Below, piece after piece: positions 55,418 to 64,000 of a stretch of DNA of 64,000 nucleotides (position 1 is the first letter of the stretch; each line of letters opens with the position of its first letter). This DNA comes from Tridacna crocea (Eukaryota; Mollusca; Bivalvia; Cardiida; Cardiidae). Under the pieces are notes generated by a model. It did not search any database. It worked only from the letters and a program-made list of their open reading frames with translations, and was not told where the DNA came from. The DNA lies in NCBI GenBank assembly GCA_943736015.1, contig OX031062.1:30539462-30603461 (forward strand), given 5' to 3'. The translations under genes were made by a program, and so were the position numbers.

Positions 55418-55932
55418 CTTAAATACATGTGAATTGTTATGAAGTCATTTGTCTGTTAACTCACTATCTTAAAATATAACTCTTCAATTCTAATTGACAA
55501 ATGATTTTTTATAATACAAAGACAAAAACAACCTTGAAATTGCAATGTCCAACTTTAAATTTGCTGTGTCAAAAATATTCTTGGATGAGTTCCCCTTTCA
55601 GTCGTAAACAACTAGCCACATCCTGAAGTAAATAGGTATATCAGCAAATGTCAAGTTTTTCATACAATAACAACGACACACATGGCAAGACTCCTATTTT
55701 TGATGTTTTTGTAAGGAAAAAAAGCCAATTAAGCTTAAAATGTATTGAGAGTTACCTGCCCCTATGGTAATGGTTCCTTTAAGTGGAAGTTGATGTATCT
55801 TAATAGATATGAAAAAATGTCCAAGTTGTTTGCAAAATGACAGTACAAACAATTAGCATACTATAACATTATGTCATACTTTTTTTTAAAAAAAGCCAAG
55901 CTATAAAGTGAACTGATAAAAAAATTCTTTAC

Positions 55933-56094
55933 CTCTTGAATTGCATTCTGGTTCCCCTTGACACTTCCACTGATTGCAGCCTTCCCCTTTATAGTAGGTA
56001 TCACACTGACATATTTGTGTTGCTATATTACAAGTTCCATGACCAGAACAGCTGACGTTCTCACCAGGGCAACCACGAACCTCACATCTTTCAC
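55933..56094 (-). CDS. Exon 5: EGF-like repeats
   Basis: The acceptor is ttttttcacag|GTGAAAG and the donor CAAGAG|GTAAAG (start 2 nt, end 1 nt). It encodes ERCEVRGCPGENVSC, CSGHGTCNIATQIC and a KCQGEPECNSRG ending. The first codon completes SGFWG-ERC from exon 4. The adjacent intron carries a (GAGT)n microsatellite just upstream of the acceptor, at 56172-56212. Confidence 0.86.
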
Positions 56095-56171
56095 CTGTGA
56101 AAAAACAAAGACAAGAATAGTTAAGTCCAGAAAAAAAAAGACAAAGAAATGACACACACCCATAAATAAAA

Positions 56172-56212
56172 AGTGAGTGAGTGAGTGAGTGAGTGAGTGA
56201 GTGAGTGAGTGA
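56172..56212. repeat. (GAGT)10 microsatellite
   Basis: About ten perfect AGTG/GAGT units, in the intron between exons 4 and 5. Confidence 0.9.
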
Positions 56213-56299
56213 CGAAATAAGAAGTGATCCTGCAAAACTTATAGTCAGTATAAGTACACTATTCAGAATCAAATACAGGCCATATCAAACAACATAGTA

Positions 56300-56500
56300 T
56301 AAATGACTGGGAGAAAGAGACCTTTTGTAAACATTATGGAAAAAAGGAGAAAATGCTGGTATCAAGCATTTTTTTTCCTTTTACCACAATTTCTTCCTAC
56401 TGTTTGATAAACAGAGTTTATGTTTCAGGTATCACTAAATTTGCTATCAGAAAATAATTTCAAAGCAAGCAAGGCTAAAGTTTTGCCCCCAGGTAAAGTC
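56300..56500. mobile_element. TTAA MITE (family P), worn copy
   Basis: AGAGACCTTTTGTAAACATT, core GAAAATGCTGGTATCAAGCA and right-arm GCAAGGCTAAAGTTTTG remain; the right end reads CCCCAGGTAAAG. Confidence 0.5.
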
Positions 56501-56520
56501 CTAAACTATAATGACCTTAC

Positions 56521-57027
56521 CCCAGAATCCAGAATCACACTGACATGTCTGATTTACACAGGCACCTTTACTATTACAGATCTGGTCACAAGCTGGCCCA
56601 GTATAGCAATCATCACAATGACATGTACCATCTGAGTGTGGTGTACCATGAACACATGGATACTGACAAGCATTTCCCATCCAACCAGAATTACATGTAC
56701 ATTTAGGCTGGTCTCCTTCTGACCCGCAAACACCATTATTATTACAGTCTGGACTTCCTGGACAGTCTGGGATATGACATGATACAGGATCCACTGTCCA
56801 GCCTGGATCACAAGTGCAACGTCCTTGAATACATCTTCCATGTCCACTACAGGAGCTTCCATGCCCTGGACAGGCTTTGTCTGAACATTGTGGACCCCAG
56901 TAACCCTCTGGGTTGTGCCCTGACCCGTCCCCACAAATACATGTATCATTTTGACAAACACCATGGTTGTTGCAGGTAAGCTCACAACTGTCTCCACTTT
57001 GACAGCTGTTGTCACACACACAAGTTC
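56521..57027 (-). CDS. Exon 4: six or so EGF-like repeats
   Basis: The acceptor is atctttcag|GAACTTG and the donor TTCTGGG|GTAAGG (start 2 nt, end 1 nt). Visible units include CDNSCQSGDSC, CNNHGVC, ACPGHGSSCSGHGRC, CHIPDCPGSPDC, CVHGTPHSDGTC and CNSKGAC. The GCPG/HIPDC/CVHGT order repeats the cassette of exon 2. The region just upstream (57028-57130) stays open but is intronic, because the acceptor before GAACTTG restores EGF spacing. Confidence 0.88.
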
Positions 57028-57414
57028 CTGAAAGATTAAATAATTGTGGCTGTCTTCCCAGGAGAGTATGGACTTGTCCAAAGCATGAAAGTTGAAAACA
57101 AGCATCTGAGCCATCACTTAATGACACAAATTTGCAGCAAATAACTCAGAAATCTATGCTTATAGAATACATGTATGAGTAATAAACTTTTAAAGCAGCA
57201 GTTACAACTATTGCTGCATTTGTAGATACTGTAGATCAAGTTCAGACTGTACAGTATGTGCAGTTTAATCTTTGATTTACAATGTCTGCTTTGTTAAAAG
57301 CTTTGTGGCTACTGATAAAAACAACCAATTTGCAAATATTTGGATCTTATTTCTTAGACTGAAAATGTCACATTTATCTGGCACTTTAATGGCTAATAAA
57401 AATTTACTTAGCTG

Positions 57415-57845
57415 ATTACCAAACAATACTAAGTTTTACTGATCCTCAGAGAGAAGGCTTTTGAGAACAATGTGGAAAACTTTTGGTGTTTGATAAACAG
57501 TCAATTGAAAACAGCTATAGGTGACATATAAAATGCAGCATAAATGATGGCATTTGTCTATGAAAGGGTAGAAATTATAATAAAGAAGGGAGAACATTTT
57601 CTTCTTTTTCAGCAATGTTTGTTCAAAAAACCCTCTTCTGCAGAGACAAAGAGACTGACAAACAGCCCTGGGTTTTAACAACTCTGTGACAGAAACCATT
57701 TGGTAATCAACATTTTCTCCTTTTCCCAAAGAAAATTCAATTTTTGAGCCACATTTATCTTTTCATCTGCAAATGAATTCACTTTAGACCAGTGTAAGAA
57801 TTTTGGACCTGTCTAAAATTTTGTCCTTTGGTAAAGATTTAATCT
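57415..57845. mobile_element. Two worn TTAA MITEs (family P)
   Basis: Left ends or arms at 57415 (TTACCAAACAATACTAAG) and right-end fragments at 57720-57840 (ATTTTGTCCTTTGGTAAAG) are visible. The cores are largely lost. Confidence 0.4.
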
Positions 57846-57873
57846 GAAAGAAAATTATAGACAGAAAACATAC

Positions 57874-58062
57874 CACTATCCATTGGTATCTGCTTTCCAT
57901 GACAAGGTGTGTTACAGTCTATTCCCATCCATCCTTCAATACACTGAGTACAGAATGGCACTTCTACACTGTCATTACAGATACCACGTCCAGAACAATT
58001 CAAAGGACATTCAGCAGTCCAACAACCATCCCCAATCCAGTGCTTGTTACATGTGCAAACAC
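57874..58062 (-). CDS. Exon 3: EGF-like repeats
   Basis: The acceptor is attgtag|GTGTTTGC and the donor ATAGTG|GTATGT (start 2 nt, end 1 nt). It encodes VCTCNKHWIGDGC, then ECPLNCSGRGIC and CIEGWMGIDC. It completes the EGF begun by exon 2 (GSCIVSQAGKI-G-VCTC) and hands on to exon 4 through a shared Gly codon (MDSG-TCVCD). The spacing of cysteines is kept across both junctions, which supports the splice choice. Confidence 0.85.
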
Positions 58063-59057
58063 CTACAACATTATACATAATACTTAGGATAGATATATTC
58101 CTGATCATATACTGGCATGTGCAATTTGATGAAACACTACAAAAAAAGTTTTTATAAAAGTTTCTTCCTCACAGATTTTCAAAACAACCAGGATAATGAA
58201 ACACATTATCTTTTTTCCCATGCTTGTGTGGCAAAAGGTGAGGATGCAGATCATCAGCTTTTACTTCTTTTCAAACAGTATTTTACAATATTATTTCTCC
58301 AGCATTGTTAAAGTATGTGATTGTTTGGCAAATGTCAATCACTGAAACTTGCAAGGTACTTTAGCTACTTATGAAGTGAAATTATTTTATGACACTATGA
58401 AAATCAACAATCTAATGTTCAATATTTTGACTACTGCCTTTTTCAAGAGTTAGAAACAATATGAAAAACAACATGGCTAAAACAATATGGCTGTATGATA
58501 CATGCTTAAAAAATGTTCTAGAGGGTTAAAGTGTTTCTGACTCTTGAAAAAGGCAATAGCCGAAATATTGAACAATAGTGTTAGTTTTCAAAGTGTTTTA
58601 TTAATTCCTTATGGAATTCAAAGTGTCAAAATTATTCTAATCATAATAGTTCTGGAAATGAATTTCTTGCAATGCACAGTTTTACGTTTTGCAAGAGTAT
58701 TTTCATCTTTCAATCTAGTCTCATATTTCAAATTATGTTATCTTTCCCCTAGCCCACATCACATATTTTAAACTCTTCTAAATCTAAAACAGCTCCAGAC
58801 AATAAAGTTTAGTTTGTATATATGAACATTAGTTCTCAGATATGTTAGAAACACTTTGGCAAAAGGAAAAATGCAGAAAAACAGCATATTCTCCTTTTAC
58901 CAAAATATTTCCACTGATTCTAAGAACTAATATTCATCTATATGAATGAAAATTTATTTCCCACAGCATATTCACATCCTTTTCCTCAAGGTTACCAAAA
59001 TATCATATTGTTAGGTAAATTTATGTTTCCATAGATACAAAGTAAACATGTTCAAAC

Positions 59058-59686
59058 CTATTTTTCCAGCCTGTGACACAATACAACTTCCATGTCCAGT
59101 GCAGTCCAAACCATTTTGACCTGGGCAACCAGCTTTCTCACAGACATCCCCTCTCCAGCCTTGGTATCCACAGTCACATGACCCATTAACACACTGACCA
59201 TGTCCTCCACACAGTAAATCGCACTCAGGTCCAGTGTAACACGGGTCACACGCACAGAATTGTGTGGAAAGATCATCTGCATCTGGAGTTATCACTGTCC
59301 CATGAACACATTGCCGAACACATGTTAGCCCAAAATACAGTCCAGTACAGTTACAAACAGGCTGGTCCAATGGTAAACATGTTCCATGGAGATTACAGTC
59401 ATTCTGACACTTTGCAATATGACATCCTACACCAGACCATCCTGGGTCACAGGTGCAAGCTCCAGTGGTGGGATTGCACATTCCATGACCTGTACAGGAG
59501 ATATCAATTCCAGGGCACCCTCTCCTATCACATGTCTCTCCTCTCCAACCACTAAATCCACAGTCACATTTCCCTTCATTAGTACATGTACCTTGACCAT
59601 TGCACAGGACATCACAAGTTGTTCCAGAGTAACACTGTTCACACATACACTCAAAAGTTGTAGCATTTTCTTGCCCATGGACACAC
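59058..59686 (-). CDS. Exon 2: EGF-like repeats, about one and a half cassettes
   Basis: The acceptor is gatttcag|GTGTGTCC and the donor AAATAG|GTTTGA (start 1 nt, end 1 nt). It contains CVHGQ..., CNGQGTC, GCPGIDISCTGHGMC, CHIAKC, CVHGTVITPD, CGGHGQC and GCPGQNGLDCTGHGSC. The order CVHGT / CN.QG / GCPG / CHI..C repeats, so the array is built from a cassette of about four EGF units and ~160 residues. WRG-type sequences (GWRGETCD, GWRGDVCE) mark equivalent positions in consecutive cassettes. The ~2.1-kb intron between this exon and exon 1 holds two TTAA MITEs and an element with internal tandem units. Confidence 0.87.
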
Positions 59687-59956
59687 CTGAAATCACCAAA
59701 AGATAATCCCTTTACCACACAACCTCTCTGGAAAATGGCTTTTGAAAACATTTTGGGAAAGGCAGATGGTGGTGGTAAACAGCCTTCACACCATTTGCAA
59801 GAAAGTTTTCTACCATTTCATGGACAAATCCAATCATCTGACCAACATTTTGTCATCTGCAAATCCTTTCAAGTGGAACAAGTCTAAATTTTGTCTTCCA
59901 GATAAGAGTTCAAGCTGATACAAGTCACCAATCCTTTAATTTAAGTTCTCTACTCC

Positions 59957-60146
59957 TTAACCCTTTACCAAACGACAAAATTTTAGACCTGTTGGAATTG
60001 AAAGCATTGGCTGATTACAGTTTCAGTGTGGCTCATGTAAAATGAGTTTTCCTTGATCGGGTAGAAAACATTCTTGGAAAAGGAGAAAATGCTGGTTATC
60101 TGCATTTTCTCCTTTTCCCACAATGTTTTCAAATGGCTTCTTATAA
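59957..60146. mobile_element. TTAA MITE (family P), right end replaced by another element
   Basis: Left TTAACCCTTTACCAAACGAC and a full core (CTGGTTATCTGCATTTTCTC). It breaks at TGGCTTCTTATAAG, where the 60147 element begins. Confidence 0.72.
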
Positions 60147-61116
60147 GATGGCCAAGATGGCCTTGGATGGCTCACCTGAATTTTTGAGATGACCACAGCC
60201 TATTATTTTTTTTTTTTTTTTTGAGGTATTGAAACATTGGAACCAAAATCATAATTTTGCCAAGCAATTTTTAAAAGGTCACCTGTAAAAGTCATTTTGA
60301 AATCTGAAGAATCAGTTTGAAAAAGAAGAATTTTTAAGAATTCTTCATTTCTGTATAAAAGCAAATAGCCCCATCCACAAATTTTCAAGAATTTCATCAT
60401 GTCCGTATAGTGCAAGTAGCCCCCATTCACAAGAGCCATGTTTCTTGACCAATCAAAATTATATGAACAATTTTTGAAAAGGGTCAGCCCACGAACATCT
60501 CTGTGAAATAATTTCAAAATCTGTCCAGCCGTTTCAGAGAAGAAAAATTTCCATATAGTGCAAGTAGCCCCAATTCACCAGAGCCATGTTTCTTGACAGA
60601 TCAAAATTTCGTGAACAATTTTTGAAAAGGGTTAGCCAAAGAACATCCCTGAGAAATTATTTCAAAATCTGACCAGGGGTTTCAGAAAAGAAGAATTTTT
60701 ATGAATTACTTCATTTTTGTATAGTGCAAGTAGCCCCCATCCACCAGAGCCGTGTTTCTTGACGGATCAAAATTTCAAGAACACTTTTTGAAAAGGGTCA
60801 CCCAAGGAACATCTCTGTGAAATCATTTTAAAATTTTGCCAGCGGTTTCAGAGAAGAAGATTTTTAAAGAATTTCTTTGAAAATTCCATTTGGTTACCAT
60901 GGCAACCATAGTTTTTGACGGAATCAAATTCTGTAAATAATTTTTAAAGAAGACCTCCCAAGGAACATTCCTGCCAAGTTTGGTCTGAATTGGCCCAGCA
61001 GTTTAGGAGGAATTGATGTTTTAAGAATTGTTGATGAAGCATGACGGACAATGGACAACGGACACCGGGTGATCCTAAAACCTCCCCTTGAGCACATTGT
61101 GCTCAGGTGAGCCAAG
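60147..61116. repeat. Element with ~180-bp internal units, ends in GTGAGC hairpin
   Basis: About three units repeat TTTCAGAGAAGAAGATTT, GTATAGTGCAAGTAGCCCCC, CCATGTTTCTTGAC and GAACATC(T/C)CTG. The left end GGCTCACCTGAA and right hairpin GAGCACATTGTGCTC-AGGTGAGCC mirror the 45.2-kb element. Near the right end GATGTTTTAAGAATTG is an unoccupied TTAA site. Confidence 0.62.
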
Positions 61117-61507
61117 AAACATTGTGGGAATGTCAAGTGACTGGCATGTGACTAATGATGCCTAAATTCCATAACATCCTCGGATGCTTTGTTTGAAGCT
61201 TCGTCTGCATATTTCTTGTATCTAAATGAGCGTGTTGCTCATGTAAAAAAGACCATGTTTCCTGTTGGTGTCGACCTGGGCCAATGTAAATCCCTGATTT
61301 CTCTTGTTGTTGGATGGTTTTCAAATACTGGGGTTTTATGAATTTAAATCAAAAGGCTTCTGGAGAATAAGGATTATTTTTTGTATTTTTGTAAAATATT
61401 CGTCCCAAAATCTGTAGGGCCACCTTTAAATATATTATACTTAAAAGGTACAGAGAGGCACCTCCATCTGTAGAGGTAGTTGATTGCAGTAAAATCAGAA
61501 AGTACCT

Positions 61508-61737
61508 TTAACCCTTTACCAAACAATCCCTGGTTTTTACAACCTTTAGATAGAAGCTTTTTGAAAACATTGTGGTAAAAGGAGAAAATGCCGGTAACCA
61601 GCATTTTCTTCCTTTCCCACTATGTTTTCAACCCTGCTGGAAACAAATTTCAAACTGTTCAACTATGTTTAATTTGTCGTCTGCAAGTGCTTTCACTTGG
61701 GACTGGTCTACAATTTTGTCGTTTGGTAAAAAGTTAA
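61508..61737. mobile_element. TTAA MITE (family P), near-intact copy
   Basis: Left TTAACCCTTTACCAAACAAT, core GAAAATGCCGGTAACCAGCA, right TTTGGTAAAAAGTTAA; 43 nt from the exon-1 donor. Confidence 0.82.
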
Positions 61738-61779
61738 CAAAATCTTGAAGTGTTTACACACTAACAGGAAAAGGCTTAC

Positions 61780-62110
61780 CTGTACTGACACTTGTCTCCA
61801 ATAAATGGTTTGTCACAATCATAACATCTAGGTTTCGAGTCTCCTTGTCTTTGTTCACATGTTGCTTTCACCCCATTACAGTCACAGTCTGGGATATGAC
61901 AACCATTTCCTCTCCACCCTTGTTCACAGTCACACTGACCTGTGGCTTTATTACATGTACCATGTTCTGTTCCCATACAGTTTTCTGGCCATCCTGGACA
62001 ACCTATCTCATCACACTGTTTTCCCTTGTAGCCGAGGTCAAAGTCACAGATACACTGACCCTGATCATCACAATCACCATGACCATTACATACAGTATGA
62101 CAGGATATCC
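61780..62110 (-). CDS. Exon 1 in window: EGF-like repeats, start of the N-terminal EGF array
   Basis: The acceptor is ttttcaag before GGATATCC and the donor is ACAG|GTAAGC; start phase takes 2 nt and the end leaves 2 nt. The exon encodes Cys-rich repeats of the type VCNGHGDC, GCPGWPENC and HGTCNKATGQCDC, then a CHIPDC unit. This is the style of tenascin/teneurin EGF arrays: short repeats with Gly-Cys-Pro-Gly starters and no clear calcium-binding motif. The reading frame enters from an upstream exon outside the window. Joining to the next exon completes an Arg codon and gives CQYR-CVHGQ, a natural EGF boundary. Confidence 0.85.
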
Positions 62111-62197
62111 CTTGAAAATAGACAGAAATGCCAATAACCATTACAAGCATAAAGAAACTGGACTATTATATTCTGCAAAAAGATACAATTTTAGCAT

Positions 62198-62424
62198 TTA
62201 ATCCTTACCACACGGCAAAATTTAAGACCCATCCAAATTGAAAGCATTTGCAGACGACAATTTCAAAGTGGCTCAAATGTCCTAACTTTTCTTTGATAGG
62301 GTAGAAAACTTTGTGGGAAGAGGAGAAAATGCTGTTACCATCATTTTCTCCTTTTCTCACAATGTTTTCCAAAGGCCTCTCATACAGGGTCGTTATAAGG
62401 TGTCATTGTGTGGCAAAGGATTAA
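62198..62424. mobile_element. TTAA MITE (family P)
   Basis: Left TTAATCCTTACCACACGGCA, core GAAAATGCTGTTACCATCAT (tip shortened), right GTGGCAAAGGATTAA. It lies 88 nt upstream of the exon-1 acceptor. Confidence 0.78.
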
Positions 62425-62955
62425 ACATCAAAATGGTCCTTTTGTAAGTGGCAACTCTGTTCTTCGACACCCAGATATATATTACACTGATAGTTACCAC
62501 TATTGCACATAGTCAACAAATGCTATTAACCGGGTGAAGTTCCCGCAAGCCCCTGTAAAATTTTTGTGCAAAGTCCAGAACTAAATTCACAAACCATTAC
62601 AGAAATGCCTTTATAATCTTTTTTTTTTTTTTATGCTTTTCCTTCTTTATATGTAGCCTTTATGTCAGCTTCTGCCTTACTAAAATCAGTGATAAAATGG
62701 GTTGAGATTCTGTGTAAAAAGTAAATCTGAAGAGCACATTTTAACCCCCACAGAGCATTGAGCATGACTTTTGAAGCTTTCATTGAAAGTACGTTATTGA
62801 TCTAAATCATACTCTGTACAGAAGTGCAATCTGACCTTGCACACAGATTACCTCTAGAATTTTTCTTTTGCAGCATGACAACTTTGAGAACATATTGTTT
62901 AAACATATTTATTTTAGATAGAATGAGAAACAAGTTCTTACAACTTGTACTAACA
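62425..62955. other. Flanking/intron sequence, nothing recognised
   Basis: AT-rich, no EGF-type exon on the minus strand and no clear repeat. The next upstream exon of the giant gene was not found here. Confidence 0.5.
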
Positions 62956-62959
62956 CTAC

Positions 62960-63410
62960 TGCAGAAGGTAACAATTAAAATGCCATTAAAACCCTATAAA
63001 TTGCCAATTAATAATAACAAAACCATTAAAGGTACCAATTAATATTTTTCCTTTTTTTTTTAATGGCGTTAGCTTATACCCATTATTTTCATCATTAATG
63101 GCCAATTTGCCCATGAAACTGTCTAATACCCTTAATGTGATGGCATACATATATTAATGGGGTCATTAATTCATAATCTTTACAAGTTTAATGCCAATTA
63201 ATTTCAAATTAATGGGGCCATTCATGCAGGTAAATAAAAACTGACTGCCATCACACATAGGAAACTGCGTTCACTGCCATTAAAAATTTTCCGCATATAG
63301 TTGATGACTATTATTTCGTAATTTAATGGGAATATACTTGAAAAGTTTTTGAATTTGACACTGAAAAAAATGCAAACCCCATTAATAAACCCATTAAAGG
63401 GCATCTTGAA
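62960..63410. repeat. Word-repeat cluster ATTAATGG/CCATTAAT
   Basis: CCATTAA or its complement occurs about 15 times in ~450 bp, in both orientations, in the manner of the 4020 cluster. No gene is seen. Confidence 0.6.
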
Positions 63411-64000
63411 GAAATAGCCATTGAATAAAACCAACACTAATGAACATTACACTACACATCATAAAACAAAACAGTTGATACATAGAGTGTACTTGTATGT
63501 ATGTGTTTATATGCTGCATACATAGCAGTACACCACAGATGTACATTATAAATATACTGCTTATGGTACATATGCTGCATACTAATTCACAAATTATGCA
63601 GTAAGTACACCACAGAACCCTATTACATTTAATGATCACAGCAAAAATTAATTTTTCTACTAGTGCACCTTTTCTACATGGCAAAAACTTCAGTATATTA
63701 AACAGTATGTGTCATATAATCTACATGGACTTACACAGTTTCTCTTGGTATCCTGATTTGTATCTCAACTCTGCAGTACACTTTACATGCACTAGACTGA
63801 CTTGAAAAAATATTCTTAGGCTTGTTCAACTTTACAGAAAACTTAATGTATAGTTTCACAGACCATGCATAAAGTGTATTTTGCACTAACTATACATGAA
63901 GTATATATGTACTACAGGGTCTGTGAATTAATTCTGATTGATAAGAAGTGCCCAAAGTAAGTTTGACATGGTCAGATAAACTTTAACCTAAATGTATTTC
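63411..64000. repeat. Possible word-repeat cluster TGTAC/GTACA; no gene seen
   Basis: GTACA, TGTAC and TGCATA recur in both orientations to the window edge. The pattern is weaker than the neighbouring cluster and may be chance in AT-rich DNA. Confidence 0.35.

Larger units (their letters stand above)
6270..62110 (-). other. Giant modular EGF/vWD/LamG transmembrane protein gene (23 exons traced, 5' incomplete)
   Basis: This is the gene-level entry for the exons listed below. Starting from the stop at 6270-6272 I walked upstream, pairing each acceptor AG with the next donor GT and checking phase; all 22 junctions fit, giving 21,119 nt and about 7,038 codons with no internal stop. The domain order also makes sense across junctions: EGF, vWD-like and LamG domains split by introns are completed by the neighbouring exon. 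The predicted product has a long Cys-rich ectodomain, one transmembrane helix and a ~349-residue tail, so it should sit in the plasma membrane with its N-terminus outside. A role in adhesion or matrix binding is inferred only from the domain types. The first exon seen starts inside an EGF repeat, so signal peptide and promoter lie beyond the window. Alternatively it is two adjacent genes; the unbroken phase argues against that. Confidence 0.8.

Noticed and set aside
63394..63684. 96-residue minus-strand frame rich in Cys and Ile
   Set aside because: Its cysteines do not follow EGF spacing and it lies in a word-repeat cluster; not accepted as the upstream exon of the giant gene.

Overview
This is animal nuclear DNA: AT-rich, with canonical GT-AG introns, long introns full of short inverted-repeat elements, and no bacterial gene layout. 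It looks molluscan, most likely a bivalve. The basis is the repeat content (a pearl-like element with a ~156-bp tandem core and a short tetranucleotide tract, elements with internal ~180-bp tandem units, and a GC-rich hairpin family that I associate with heterodont clams and mussels) together with the extracellular EGF/vWD/laminin-G protein. The species call is an inference from memory, not from a search.

One minus-strand gene dominates the window. I traced 23 exons from 62110 down to the stop codon at 6270. All 22 splice junctions carry usable GT/AG signals, and reading phase is kept across every junction. The chain is 21,119 nt and encodes about 7,038 residues; the 5' end lies beyond the right edge. 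The protein order is: (1) about four cassettes of tenascin/teneurin-like EGF repeats (exons 1-10, 62.1-45.1 kb); (2) a beta-sandwich-like domain with an FGYENPN motif (exons 11-12, 44.0-42.4 kb); (3) nine tandem copies of the module [two EGF-like units, a vWD-like domain, a laminin-G/ConA-like domain, a Cys-rich helical linker] (exons 13-22, 42.0-8.7 kb); (4) one transmembrane helix and a ~349-residue cytoplasmic tail rich in basic clusters (exon 23). Three exons are very large (7,377, 5,180 and 2,181 nt) and each carries several modules without introns. Two furin-type RRKR sites lie between modules 5 and 6. The product should be a giant type I membrane protein, possibly cleaved into two chains. 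I do not recognise a named orthologue.

The introns and flanks are packed with mobile-element remnants. The commonest is a ~229-bp family flanked by TTAA with CCC(T/A)TTACC ends and a central hairpin, which I interpret as a piggyBac-type MITE. I count about 27 good copies and at least 15 worn ones, some sharing a TTAA with a neighbour, some nested, and two sitting in sites whose empty counterpart is visible elsewhere in the window. Other elements include a Mutator-like MITE with a 9-bp target duplication (2.2 kb), a ~4.16-kb element with ~210-bp terminal inverted repeats (48.2-52.35 kb), a pearl-like array (22.3-24.35 kb), and several clusters in which one short word recurs in both orientations.

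Left flank (1-6269): this holds repeats and a weakly supported small plus-strand spliced transcript (exons near 1-71, 744-841, 2020-2122 and 3654-3970). Right flank (62425-64000): no exon found; two AT-rich word-repeat clusters.
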